Positions 24,908 through 33,606 of a stretch of DNA of 64,000 nt are shown here, piece by piece. The stretch is from assembly GCF_016862075.1 (NCBI RefSeq), contig NZ_BOMG01000052.1, positions 62,001 through 126,000 on the forward strand, in the 5' to 3' direction. Positions within the stretch are counted from its first letter, which is position 1. Each line of letters begins with the position of its first letter. The notes under the pieces were generated by a model, which ran no database searches, was not told where the DNA came from, and saw only the letters and a list, made by a program, of their open reading frames with translations. The DNA comes from Actinoplanes couchii (GTDB lineage Bacteria; Actinomycetota; Actinomycetes; Mycobacteriales; Micromonosporaceae). The translations under genes were made by a program, and so were the position numbers.

Positions 24908-25966
24908 CTATGACCTGATCATCGGCGGATTCCACCGGAGCAGGCAGGTCGGCGTCGGCTCTCCGGTCGGCTCACCCTGGAGACCGGGGATGCCGGTGTC
25001 CGGATCGATGCGGAAAACGGTCACGTTCTGTGAACGTTGGTTGGTCACGTACAGGTGATCGCCCAGCAGGATCATGTGCCGCGGCCAGACCCCGCCGGTG
25101 GGCACCTCGGCGATCAGCGTCGCGCTCTCGCCGTCCCAGGCGAACGTCGAGACGGTGTCCGGGCCGCGGTTGGCGACATAGACGAACCTGCCGTCCCGTC
25201 CCGTGGTGATCTCGGACGGGTAGACCGGCCCCGGCAGCGTGCTGGTCGCGGTCCCGCCGTGCGGTTCGAGCGTGGGACCACCCGCCGGGCGGTACCAGGA
25301 GAGCGCGCCGCTCAGCTCACCGACGAGGAGCAGCGCCCCGTCCGCCGACCGCAGCAGGTGCCGCGGGCCGGTGCCGGGTTCCGCCGTCACGGCGACCTCC
25401 GGGGCGCCGAGCCGGCCCGAGTTCGGGTCCAGCCGGGACCGCCACACCCGGTCCGATCCCAGGTCGGAGATCAGCACGTCGGGGCCGTTACGGTCCGGAA
25501 CCACCTGGTGCGCGTGCGGCCCGGCCTGTCGCTCGGTGTCCGGGCCGGAGCCGGTGAGAGTGAGCAGGTCGCTGCGCTCCCCGGGGACGCCTTCGGCGTC
25601 GAGTGGGTGTACGGACACCGATCCGCTCGCGTAGTTCGCCACCACCAGGTGCCGGGCGTCCGCGGTGACCGCGAGATGGCAGGGATCCGACCCGCCGGTG
25701 GGGAACGTCGCCAGCGGGACCAGCGAGCAGTCCGGCGCGACCGAGAAGGCGGAGACCGTGCCCTGATCCAGTTCGTTCACGGCGTACAGCACCGGAAGGG
25801 TGGGGTGCTGGGCCAGGAAGGACGGGGAGGGGGTGCGGGCGACCAGCCCGAGGCGGGTCAGCTCACCGGTGTCCGGATCACGCCGGACCAGTGTGATGCC
25901 GTCCCCCTCGCCCCCTTTGTCCCCGGTGTAGCAACCGACGAAGACATATTCATGGCTCGAACCCAT
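24908..25966 (-). CDS. Lactonase family seven-bladed beta-propeller (YbhE/Pgl-like)
   Basis: 352 residues beginning MGSSHEYVFVGCYTGDKGGE, with repeated blade motifs: PTLPVLYAVNE, HLVVANYASGSVSVHPLD, FVYVANRGPDTVSTF, LYVTNQRSQNVTVFRIDPDTG. This is the 6-phosphogluconolactonase YbhE / muconate-lactonizing fold. Activity on 6-phosphogluconolactone or another lactone is inferred. The ATG at 25966 has GGTGGGA upstream, but that site lies within a hairpin (25972-25996). Confidence 0.87.
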   Translation of the reverse strand: MGSSHEYVFVGCYTGDKGGEGDGITLVRRDPDTGELTRLGLVARTPSPSFLAQHPTLPVLYAVNELDQGTVSAFSVAPDCSLVPLATFPTGGSDPCHLAVTADARHLVVANYASGSVSVHPLDAEGVPGERSDLLTLTGSGPDTERQAGPHAHQVVPDRNGPDVLISDLGSDRVWRSRLDPNSGRLGAPEVAVTAEPGTGPRHLLRSADGALLLVGELSGALSWYRPAGGPTLEPHGGTATSTLPGPVYPSEITTGRDGRFVYVANRGPDTVSTFAWDGESATLIAEVPTGGVWPRHMILLGDHLYVTNQRSQNVTVFRIDPDTGIPGLQGEPTGEPTPTCLLRWNPPMIRS

Positions 25967-25971
25967 GCGCC

Positions 25972-25996
25972 GATCCCACCACAGAACGGTGGGATC
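25972..25996 (-). promoter_or_regulatory. Hairpin covering the ribosome site of the lactonase gene
   Basis: GATCCCACC (25972-25980) and GGTGGGATC (25988-25996) form a perfect 9-bp stem with a 7-base loop. On the minus-strand mRNA the 3' arm is GGTGGGATC, which is also the only purine-rich ribosome site before the ATG at 25966. Translation should be low unless the hairpin is opened. Confidence 0.5.
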
Positions 25997-26004
25997 ACAA
26001 GCCA

Positions 26005-26063
26005 GCACACCGCCGGTGGCATCGCGGACCCCCGTCTGACCCGCGATGCCACCGGCGGCGTGC
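26005..26063 (-). terminator. Long terminator hairpin of the lipoprotein gene
   Basis: Two 23-base arms (26005-26027 and 26041-26063) are complementary with a single mismatch and enclose a 13-base loop. The hairpin starts 13 bases after the stop at 26076. It separates the lipoprotein and lactonase units. Confidence 0.75.
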
Positions 26064-26075
26064 TCCGCCGGCGTC

Positions 26076-26855
26076 TCAGCTCTTGAGCAGTTCGTAGACG
26101 TCGGCCGGCGCCTTGACACCGTCCGCCGGGGCCTTGACCGCGGCGGCGCTGCCGTACTGGTCGTAGGTGACCCGGTAGGTGGCGGCCTTGGTCGTACCGG
26201 CCGCCGGGATCTCGACCACCGCGGTCCCGACCCGCCCCTGGGCGTCCACGGTCACCGTCAGCGGCACCTGCTTGGCCTGCTCGCCGAGGGCGGTGAGGGT
26301 CTTCTCCTCGACGATCTGTGCGGCGGTGGTCCGGGTCAGGTCGGTGGTGCCGGTGAACGTCCCGGAGCCGGACTCCTTCAGATCCGAGGCGGCCAGCAGC
26401 AGCGACCCCACGAACCCGGGATCGGTCTCACCGTCGTAGACCAGCTCCTCGGCGTCCTTCTCCGGAAGCTTGGTCAGGTCCAGCTTCATCCACTTCTTCG
26501 GCACCTTCGGCAGGCCGATGCCCTCCGGCGCGCCGTCGAACGACATCCGGGTCCAGGCCTGGTCGCCGATGACCATCAGCTTCATCGAGAAGGTGAAGTC
26601 GCCGTCCGGGACCTCCTCCTCGATCTCCTGGGTCCACGACTTGTTCGGGGCGTCCACCACTCCGGAGATCGGCTGCACGCCGCCCTTGATCGTGTAGCGG
26701 AACACCGGGGTGTCGTCGGCCGGCAGCGCGTCGGTCAGTTTCGCGACCGCGGAGACCTCCTCGGCCACGTCCTGGACGGCGCCGCAGGCGGCCATCAGGG
26801 AACCGGCGATCAGGAGGACACCGGTGCTCGCCAGGCGCTTGGTGAAAACGTTCAT
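26076..26855 (-). CDS. LppX/LprAFG-like lipoprotein
   Basis: 259 residues with a lipoprotein signal peptide and lipobox (SLMAACGAV; Cys24 would be lipidated). The mature part matches the LppX/LprG fold in layout: a half-barrel opening with KGGVQPISGVVDAP, GDQAWTRMSFDG, KKWMKLDL and a beta-rich C-terminus with TVTVDAQGRV. In mycobacteria these carry lipids or lipoglycans across the wall; here the cargo is unknown. It is divergent from the SARP-like gene. Confidence 0.82.
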   Translation of the reverse strand: MNVFTKRLASTGVLLIAGSLMAACGAVQDVAEEVSAVAKLTDALPADDTPVFRYTIKGGVQPISGVVDAPNKSWTQEIEEEVPDGDFTFSMKLMVIGDQAWTRMSFDGAPEGIGLPKVPKKWMKLDLTKLPEKDAEELVYDGETDPGFVGSLLLAASDLKESGSGTFTGTTDLTRTTAAQIVEEKTLTALGEQAKQVPLTVTVDAQGRVGTAVVEIPAAGTTKAATYRVTYDQYGSAAAVKAPADGVKAPADVYELLKS

Positions 26856-26984
26856 CGTTTCGTCTTTTCTCGTGAGGCCGGTGATGCGTTGATGGACAGA
26901 GCCTCCTGACGACGACTGCCGATGCGCTGCGGCTATGCTGCCGTCGGCTGCGGTTCCACTGCCGCCGGGAGAAACTGCTGGTCA

Positions 26985-28514
26985 ATGGGGGTGTACGGGG
27001 TGACCGACCCGGCGCGGTTCGAGTTGCTGGGAGCCGTGCGGGCGTTCCGGAACGGGCATCAGCTCGACCTCGGCCCCGCCAAGCAGCGCGCCGTCCTGGC
27101 CGTCCTGCTGCTCAACCTCGGCCGGCCGGTGCCGACCCACCGGATCGTCGACGCGGTCTGGGGCGACGACCCGCCGGAGAACGGGCCCAACGTCGTGCAG
27201 AAGTACGTGGCCGGACTGCGCCGGGTGCTCGACCCGGACCGGACCCCGCGCACCCCCGGCGAACTGCTCGCCCTCACCGACGGCGGCTACGTCCTGAGCA
27301 CCGGCGCGCTGGACACCGAGGAGTTCCGCAACGGGCTGGCCCGCGCCGACGCCGAACGACGGGCCGGGCACCTGGAAGAGGCGGCCCGCGTCGCGCGTAC
27401 CGCGCTGGATCTGTGGCGGGGTGAGGCTCTCGGCGGGCTGACCGGGCCGATCTTCGAGGCCGCCCGCACCCGGCTGCACGAGGAACGGGCCGGGGCGTGG
27501 GAGCTGTGGGCCGAGATCGAGCTGTCCCGGGGCGGCTTCGCCGGGCTGGTGACCGAACTGTCCCGGCTGGTGGAGGAGTTCCCGCTGCGTGAGGGCCTGC
27601 GGGCGCAGCTGATGATCGCGCTGTACCGCAGCGGGCGGCAGGCCGAGGCGCTCGCCACGTTCCGCGACGCCCGTGAGTACTTTCTGGACGAACTCGGCGC
27701 CGAGCCGGGTGAACGTCTCCAGGAGACCCACCGCCGGATCCTGCGCAACGAGCCACCGGCGGCGCCCGCCCCCGAGCCGGCGCCGGTCGCCCGGCCGGTG
27801 TCACCCCCGCCCGTCCCGGAACGGCCCTGGTCACCGGCTCCGGCGCTGCCGTCCTGGGGCCACGGTGTGCCGCTCGGGCCGCGCCGCGCCGAGAACGTCT
27901 GGGCCGAGACCATCCTGGCCGCCCTGGTCCCGCTGATGACCTGCTCACTCGGCAGCTGGGGTTACTTCGTCTACGCGACGGTCCAGCGGCGCACCGCCCG
28001 CGAGCTGATCACCGCGATCGGCTACCTGTTCGCGGTGCTGGCGGTGGTGGCCCTCTGGCTGGTCGACCCGAGCGCGCCGAACGCCGACATCATCTCGGAC
28101 GCCGAAGCCTTCGGGATCATCCTGGCCTTCCTGGTCACCGTCCTGGCCTCGGTGCACGGGGCGGTGCTCGCCCATCACCCCGGCGACAGCGCGCACGCCC
28201 GGCGCCAGCGGCGGATGGCCCGGCAGTACACCGCGTTCAACCCGGCCGCCGCCCGGCACCACGCGATCGGGCGCCCCGACCTGGCCCGCGGTTACGACGA
28301 CGGCGGGCTGATCGACCTCAATCACGCTCCCGAGCAGGTCATCGCCGGCCTGCCCGGGATCAACCCGATCGAGGCACACCGGATCGCCGTCGACCGGTAC
28401 GAGAACGGGCCCTATCAAAACCCCGATGATCTGGTACGCCGGGGCCTGGTCACGCCGAGGGCGGTCCGCAGACTGGAATCCTGGCTGATCTGCGTACCGC
28501 CCGCACTGTCCTAA
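26985..28514 (+). CDS. SARP/BTAD protein fused to two membrane segments and a ComEA-like HhH domain
   Basis: 509 residues. SARP winged helix (about 8-105; RFELLGAVRAFRNGHQLDLG, AVWGDDPPE) and BTAD helices (about 110-260), a Pro-rich linker (265-310), two or three hydrophobic segments (about 330-405; LITAIGYLFAVLAVVALWLV, GIILAFLVTVLASVHGAVLA), then a C-terminal helix-hairpin-helix region (about 450-495; LIDLNHAPEQVIAGLPGINP) like ComEA/PulK. SARPs are normally soluble. A DNA-binding activator tethered to the membrane with a second DNA- or protein-binding end is unusual. The start is the ATG at 26985 (GTG codons follow). Its stop overlaps the cvnD stop. Confidence 0.8.
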   Translation: MGVYGVTDPARFELLGAVRAFRNGHQLDLGPAKQRAVLAVLLLNLGRPVPTHRIVDAVWGDDPPENGPNVVQKYVAGLRRVLDPDRTPRTPGELLALTDGGYVLSTGALDTEEFRNGLARADAERRAGHLEEAARVARTALDLWRGEALGGLTGPIFEAARTRLHEERAGAWELWAEIELSRGGFAGLVTELSRLVEEFPLREGLRAQLMIALYRSGRQAEALATFRDAREYFLDELGAEPGERLQETHRRILRNEPPAAPAPEPAPVARPVSPPPVPERPWSPAPALPSWGHGVPLGPRRAENVWAETILAALVPLMTCSLGSWGYFVYATVQRRTARELITAIGYLFAVLAVVALWLVDPSAPNADIISDAEAFGIILAFLVTVLASVHGAVLAHHPGDSAHARRQRRMARQYTAFNPAAARHHAIGRPDLARGYDDGGLIDLNHAPEQVIAGLPGINPIEAHRIAVDRYENGPYQNPDDLVRRGLVTPRAVRRLESWLICVPPALS

Positions 28515-29110
28515 CGGCGGCCGGCCGAGGCCAGCTGACGCCGGGCGACGTACTCCACCAGCTCGATCAGCACGTTACGGGCGGCGACCTGGTCGCGGGC
28601 GTCGAACAGGACGACGGGCACACCCGGGTCCAGGTCCAGGGCCCGGGCCACCGCGTCCGGCGCGAACCGGTGCTGGGTGTCGAAGCAGTTCACCGCCACC
28701 ACGAACGGCGTACCACGCTGCTCGAAGTAGTCGATCGACGGGAAACAGTCGGCCAGCCGCCGGGTGTCGGCCAGGACCACCGCGCCCAGCGCCCCCTGGG
28801 ACAGCTCGTCCCAGAGGAACCAGAACCGGTCCTGCCCCGGCGTGCCGAACAGGTAGAGCTGCAGATCCTCGGTGATCGTGATCCGGCCGAAGTCCATGGT
28901 GACCGTGGTGGTCTTCTTCGCCTCCACACCGGACACGTCGTCGGCGCCCTCGGCGCCGGTGAGGACCTCCTCGGTCTGCAGCGGCCGGATCTCACTGACC
29001 GATCCGACCATGGTGGTCTTGCCCGCCCCGAACCCCCCGGCGATGAGGATCTTGAGAGCGACGGGAATGCGCGACGATCCGCCGTTGCGGTCAGAGCGCA
29101 CGGAGTCCAT
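28511..29110 (-). CDS. cvnD: Conservon GTPase CvnD
   Basis: 199 residues, Ras-like small GTPase: P-loop GGFGAGKTT, switch region TVTMDFGRI, G3 LFGTPGQDRF, and a G4-like VNCFD. The last gene of the cvnABCD cluster; its start lies inside the end of cvnC (20-base overlap). In Streptomyces these four proteins form a membrane complex that affects development and antibiotic production, with CvnD as the switch. Confidence 0.93.
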   Translation of the reverse strand: MDSVRSDRNGGSSRIPVALKILIAGGFGAGKTTMVGSVSEIRPLQTEEVLTGAEGADDVSGVEAKKTTTVTMDFGRITITEDLQLYLFGTPGQDRFWFLWDELSQGALGAVVLADTRRLADCFPSIDYFEQRGTPFVVAVNCFDTQHRFAPDAVARALDLDPGVPVVLFDARDQVAARNVLIELVEYVARRQLASAGRR

Positions 29111-29459
29111 TGACAACCGCCTTGAGTACGTCGACGTCGTGCGGCTGCGAGGCAGCCGGAGGTTCGTACAGCGAGATCAAACCCGCTGAGCGTAGATCAC
29201 CGAGGAACACCCGGATCACGCCGATCGACAGGTCGAGCTGAGACGCCAGCTCGACCACGGAGATCGGCTCCCAGGCAGCAGCCACGATGGCATGGTGCTC
29301 CGGCTGCAACTGCTGACCCGAGGTGAGGTCGGGGACCGTCGCCACGACGAACGCGACCAGGTCGAAGTCGCAGTCCGCCGGGGCGACACGGCCCTGGGTC
29401 ATCGCATACGGACGAACCACCGGCCCCGCATCGTTGTCCAGCCAATCGTGTGGGGTCAT
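29091..29459 (-). CDS. cvnC: Conservon protein CvnC (DUF742)
   Basis: 122 residues: VVRPYAMTQGRVAP near the N-terminus, then a winged-helix-like region (ISVVELASQLDLSIGVIRVF, LGDLRSAGLISLYEP), the DUF742 signature. No catalytic residues are expected. It lies 10 bases after cvnB and overlaps cvnD. Confidence 0.93.
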   Translation of the reverse strand: MTPHDWLDNDAGPVVRPYAMTQGRVAPADCDFDLVAFVVATVPDLTSGQQLQPEHHAIVAAAWEPISVVELASQLDLSIGVIRVFLGDLRSAGLISLYEPPAASQPHDVDVLKAVVNGLRAL

Positions 29460-29469
29460 ACGCGGCTGC

Positions 29470-29889
29470 TCAGAAGACGTCGGACGGCGTCAGCACCGAC
29501 CGTTCGGGGGCTGCCATGGTCTGGCCGACCCGGGTGACCAGCATCGCCATCTCGTAGGCGATCAGGCCCAGGTCCGCGTCGGCGGAGGCGAGCACGGCCA
29601 GGCACGCGCCCTGGCCGGCGGCGGTGACGAAGAGGAAGGCCTCCTCCATCTCCACCACCGTCTGGCGGACGGCGCCCGCCTCGAAGTGCCGGCTCGCGCC
29701 CTTGGCGAGACTCTGGAATCCGGCCGCCATCGCCGAGAGATGCTCCGCGTCCTCGCGGATCAGTCCCGCCGAGGCGCCGAGCATCAGCCCGTCGGCGGAG
29801 AGCACGACCGCCTGGTTGGCGGTCGGCACCCGTTCGATGAGGTCGTCGAGGAGCCAGGTGAGGTTCGCGCTCTGCTTCGTCTGTGCCAC
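29470..29889 (-). CDS. cvnB: Conservon roadblock/LC7 protein CvnB
   Basis: 139 residues with the roadblock/LC7 (MglB-like) core: LLDDLIERVPTANQAVVLSA, AEHLSAMAAGFQSLAKGASR, FLFVTAAGQGACLAVLAS. MglB-type proteins act as GTPase-activating partners, here for CvnD. The GTG at 29889 directly follows the cvnA stop at 29890-29892. Confidence 0.93.
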   Translation of the reverse strand: MAQTKQSANLTWLLDDLIERVPTANQAVVLSADGLMLGASAGLIREDAEHLSAMAAGFQSLAKGASRHFEAGAVRQTVVEMEEAFLFVTAAGQGACLAVLASADADLGLIAYEMAMLVTRVGQTMAAPERSVLTPSDVF

Positions 29890-32685
29890 TTATGCGTCCT
29901 TCTCCAGCAAGAGGTTCTCCCCGGGTCCATCGACGTGGTCGCCGTCCACGCCGGCCTCCGGCCCGGATGGTGCTTTCTCTCCCGTCCTCACGGAGTCCGC
30001 ACGGGCGGAGTCCCCGAGAGCCGGGAAACTGACGGTAGCGGCATCGTCGAACGACGCGCCGACAGGCTCGGCGGCGTGTCCGGATACCACGGACTCCTCG
30101 CGGGCCGCGTCCACGCGACCACGCCGAGTGCCGCTCTGTAGTGCGCTCATCAAGCTGCGGGCCTGCTCCGGGCTGCGGGCCGGGCCGGTCGGCTCGGGAT
30201 CCACCACCACCTTGCGCAGCTGCGGAGCGAGGTTCGCCTGCCGCACCCGCCGGGGCAGGCCGTCGTCACCGATCGCCTCCGGAGCCGGCACCTGATCCAC
30301 CGGGACCGGTGTCGCCTGTTCCACCGGGACCATCGGCGCCTGTTCCGGTGCGGCCGGGGCCACCGGTGCGGCCGGGGCCGAGTTGCGCGGCACCGACCGG
30401 GACGGTTCTGCCGCCGGCAGGCCCGCCGCGATCTCGCCCAGCACGGACAGGTCGAACGTCTGGTCCGGGGACGGGCCGAACTCGGCCGGGAACACCGTGC
30501 CCGACCGCCGGCCGGTCACCTCGCCCTGCGGCTCCGGTTCGGTCACCTTGCGGGTCCGCTTGCGCTGGACCAGGCCCTCGGCGCTCAGTTCGGCCGCGAC
30601 CGTGCTCGGCGCGGGGCCGGACAGCTCGGTAGCCGTCCGCTGTGGACCGGAGATCACCGGCACGTCCATCGTCGCGCCGTTGACCAGGGCCGGGGCCTCC
30701 TCGATCGCGGTCCGGGCCCCGTTCATGCCGATCGGCTGCGGTTCCGCGCTGCCCGGCCACTGGGGCGCCGGCGGCGTGCCACCGGACGAGTCGCCGGACG
30801 GGCCGCCCGGGACGATCGCCACCAGCTCACCCGGCACCAGCACGATCGCGGTGATCCCGCCGTACGGCGAAGTCCGCAGTGAGACCTTGATGTTGTGCCG
30901 GTGGGCGAGCTGCGCGACGACGAACAGGCCGAGCCGGGCACTGTCCGCGGGGTCGAAGTCCGGCGGCTCCACCAGCCGCCGGTTCGCCGTCTCCATCGCG
31001 TCGTCGGCCATGCCCAGGCCGCGGTCCTCGATCTCGATCGCGTAGCCGTTCGGCAGGATCTGACCGCTGACCTGCACCCGGGTGTGCGGCGGGGAGTACG
31101 ACGCGGCGTTCTCGATCAGCTCGGCGAGCAGGTGGATCACGTCACCGACGGTCCGGCCGACCAGCGCCGCGGTGGAGACCGTGCGGATGTCGACCCGCTT
31201 GTAGTCCTCCACCTCACTGATCGCGCCACGGACCACGTCGATCACCGGCACCGGGTTGCGCCAGCCGCGACCGGGGGCCGCACCGGCCAGGATGACCAGG
31301 TCCTCGGCGTGCCGCCGCATCCGGGTGGCCAGGTGGTCGACCCGGTAGAGATCCTCCAGCTCCTGCGGATCGGTCTCGCGCCGCTCCATCTTGTCCAGCA
31401 GCGACAGCTGACGGTGCAGCAGCGTCTGGCTGCGCCGGGCGATGTTGAGGAACACCTCGTTGATGCCCCGGCGGACGTTCGCCTCCTCGATCGCCGACAG
31501 CACGGCGGTCCGCTGCACGTCCCGGAACGCCCGGCCGAGCTGGCCGATCTCGTCCTGCCCGTACTCCAGCGGTGGTGTCTCGGAGTCCACATCGACGGTC
31601 TCACCGTGCCGCAACCGCCGCACCACCGACGGCAGCCGGTCGGAGGCCAGCTCCAGGGCCTCGCGCCGGAGCCGGATCAGGCGGCCCACCAGCGACCGGC
31701 CGAGCCGCACCGAGACGTAGACCGACAGGCCCAGGGCGACCAGGCCGAGCAGGGCGGCGGCGACCAGCCGGGCGACGATGTCGATGGCGAGCGGGGTGGC
31801 GTCCTCGGAGATCTCGTCGACCACCCGCATCCCGAACGACCGCAGCTCCTGCGCGACGTAGTCGTAGGTCGGCTGCCAGTCCTCCCCGGCCACCGGCGGC
31901 GCCCCACCGACGTACCCCTGGGCCAGCATCTTCTTCTTCAGGATGTCGAGCTCGATGAAGCTGGAGTTGGTGATCAGGCGGGAGTAGTCGCCCTGCGCCT
32001 CCTCCGGCAGGTCCGCGACACCCGAGCCGATCAGGTAGTCGGCCGTGCCGATGGAGAGGATCACCTGGTCCCGGACCGCGGCGTCGATGCGGCCCTCGGC
32101 GTTGGCGCCGGCCAGCAGGGCGTCGATCCGGCTCAGGTGCTCCAGACCGCGGAACGCCGAGATCAGGCCGCGGCTCTCCCGGTCGACCCGCTCGTGGAAG
32201 AAGACCGCGGCGGTACGGGACACGTCGAACGCGGCGTCGATGATCCGGTCGTACGACTGGACGGTGTAGAAGTAGCTCCGCTTGCGCTCGTCCACCTCCG
32301 CCCGGATCTTCGGCAGCTGACCGATCTCGGCCAGCAGGCCCTTGACCCGGGCCGCGACCTCCTCGTTCGGCTCGGCGTCACCGGCCGACCGGCGGAACTC
32401 GGCGATGATCTGGTCGGTGGTGGACCGCTCCCGGTCCAGTTCGGGCTTCGCCGGGCGGGTGGTGGCCTGGTAGATCGCGGAGAAGTGCCGCTCCCGCTGC
32501 AGCTGGGAGATCAGCCGGAAACCCGGCTCGCCCAGCTTCACCACCGAATCCCGGGCCTCGATCAGGTTGATGGCGGGACCGGCGGTGACCACGGTAGCGA
32601 AGACCCAGAGCGCGAGCACTGCCGTGAGAGGCACCGCGACCATCGCAATGATCTTCGAACGGATCGACCAGTTACGGCTCTTCAT
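29890..32685 (-). CDS. cvnA: Conservon sensor kinase-like protein CvnA
   Basis: 931 residues. First membrane helix about 12-35; extracytoplasmic helical sensor with LISQLQRERHFSAIYQ resembling nitrate/nitrite-sensing domains; second helix about 305-330; HAMP-like linker; histidine-kinase-type ATPase with N box ELIENAASYSPPHTR, G1 EDRGLGMAD and G2 ARLGLFVVAQLAHRH; then a Pro/Ala/Glu-rich tail of about 280 residues. A typical H-box histidine is not evident, so it may act through conformation and not phosphotransfer. The ATG at 32685 is chosen over a TTG one codon upstream. Confidence 0.92.
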   Translation of the reverse strand: MKSRNWSIRSKIIAMVAVPLTAVLALWVFATVVTAGPAINLIEARDSVVKLGEPGFRLISQLQRERHFSAIYQATTRPAKPELDRERSTTDQIIAEFRRSAGDAEPNEEVAARVKGLLAEIGQLPKIRAEVDERKRSYFYTVQSYDRIIDAAFDVSRTAAVFFHERVDRESRGLISAFRGLEHLSRIDALLAGANAEGRIDAAVRDQVILSIGTADYLIGSGVADLPEEAQGDYSRLITNSSFIELDILKKKMLAQGYVGGAPPVAGEDWQPTYDYVAQELRSFGMRVVDEISEDATPLAIDIVARLVAAALLGLVALGLSVYVSVRLGRSLVGRLIRLRREALELASDRLPSVVRRLRHGETVDVDSETPPLEYGQDEIGQLGRAFRDVQRTAVLSAIEEANVRRGINEVFLNIARRSQTLLHRQLSLLDKMERRETDPQELEDLYRVDHLATRMRRHAEDLVILAGAAPGRGWRNPVPVIDVVRGAISEVEDYKRVDIRTVSTAALVGRTVGDVIHLLAELIENAASYSPPHTRVQVSGQILPNGYAIEIEDRGLGMADDAMETANRRLVEPPDFDPADSARLGLFVVAQLAHRHNIKVSLRTSPYGGITAIVLVPGELVAIVPGGPSGDSSGGTPPAPQWPGSAEPQPIGMNGARTAIEEAPALVNGATMDVPVISGPQRTATELSGPAPSTVAAELSAEGLVQRKRTRKVTEPEPQGEVTGRRSGTVFPAEFGPSPDQTFDLSVLGEIAAGLPAAEPSRSVPRNSAPAAPVAPAAPEQAPMVPVEQATPVPVDQVPAPEAIGDDGLPRRVRQANLAPQLRKVVVDPEPTGPARSPEQARSLMSALQSGTRRGRVDAAREESVVSGHAAEPVGASFDDAATVSFPALGDSARADSVRTGEKAPSGPEAGVDGDHVDGPGENLLLEKDA

Positions 32686-33021
32686 CAAGCTCCGCCCGAG
32701 GGGTTCGGCAGGAAACGATCAGCGTGTCTGCCCGGTCACCGGTCGACAGGTGGGGGAACGACCGGCATGTTCATGACAAGCGCTTGCAGGAGAATACGTA
32801 ATGACGTCCGTCTCAGCTAGTTCCCAGCCCGGCCGGATCGCCCCCCTCCCTCCTGTTTGTCCAGCCAGAACGGCTCGCGATCTTTTTGAGAGATCGTCGG
32901 GCTTACGACAGTGCGGGGCCGGAGTCTGTCCGAATCACACCCTGGCGCGCCTTTATCCGCGGAAGGGGATTGGCGCACGGTACGGGTTGGGAATACAGGC
33001 GGTGGAAGAAGGAGGAACCTG
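32686..33021. other. 336-base divergent region between cvnA and the next operon
   Basis: It must hold the cvn promoter (minus) and the promoter for the gene at 33022 (plus). A CGATCT/AGATCG hairpin (about 32878-32898) is present. An open frame at 32801-33022 has a fair ribosome site (GGAG) and ends at the next ATG, but its composition is poor and I do not call it a gene. Confidence 0.4.
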
Positions 33022-33594
33022 ATGTCCCCCACCGCCACCATCATCCTGATCGTCGTCGTCCTGCTGTTACTGGCCGCGGCCGTGGTCGGTGTCCAGGCCG
33101 CCCGGCGCCGCCGGCTGCGCCAGACCTTCGGCCCCGAGTACGACCGCGTCGTCGCCGACACCGGCAGCCGCTCCGAGGCCGAGAAGGAGCTGCTCGAACG
33201 CACCAAGCGACACGCCCAGCTGGAGCTCACACCCCTCTCCGCCGAGTCCCGGGCCCGCTACGCCGCCGCCTGGGAAGAAGTCCAGATCCGGTTCGTCGAC
33301 AACCCCGGCGAGGCCGTCGCCACCGCCGACGAACTGGTCACCCGGCTGATCGCCGAACGCGGCTACCCCACCGGCGACTACGACGAGCGGCTCGCCGACC
33401 TCTCCGTCGAACACGCCGCCACCCTGGAGCACTACCGCGACGCGCACGAGATCAGCCGCCGCAGCAAGGCCGGTGAGGCCGCCACCGAAGACCTGCGCCA
33501 GGCCCTCGTTCACTACCGCGCCCTCTTCGCCGAACTGCTCGGCGAGAACCCGGTCGGCCACACCACCACCCCCACCGAACCCACCAGCCGCTGA
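33022..33594 (+). CDS. Membrane-anchored helical protein with RFVDNP motif
   Basis: 190 residues: one N-terminal membrane helix (about 5-27; TIILIVVVLLLLAAAVVGV) followed by basic RRRR and a charged, mostly helical domain (FGPEYDRVVADTG, TPLSAESRARYAAAWEEVQI, RFVDNPGEAVATADELV, DLSVEHAATLEHYRDAHEIS). I remember similar proteins across actinobacteria without known function. GGAGG lies seven bases before the ATG at 33022. It is paired with the next gene (12-base gap), which shares the FVD-x-P block. Confidence 0.82.
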   Translation: MSPTATIILIVVVLLLLAAAVVGVQAARRRRLRQTFGPEYDRVVADTGSRSEAEKELLERTKRHAQLELTPLSAESRARYAAAWEEVQIRFVDNPGEAVATADELVTRLIAERGYPTGDYDERLADLSVEHAATLEHYRDAHEISRRSKAGEAATEDLRQALVHYRALFAELLGENPVGHTTTPTEPTSR

Positions 33595-33606
33595 GGAGTC
33601 CCCACC

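Noticed and set aside
32801..33022. 73-codon open frame before the gene at 33022
   Set aside because: It has a fair ribosome site but poor codon bias and no recognisable features; it is probably leader DNA.
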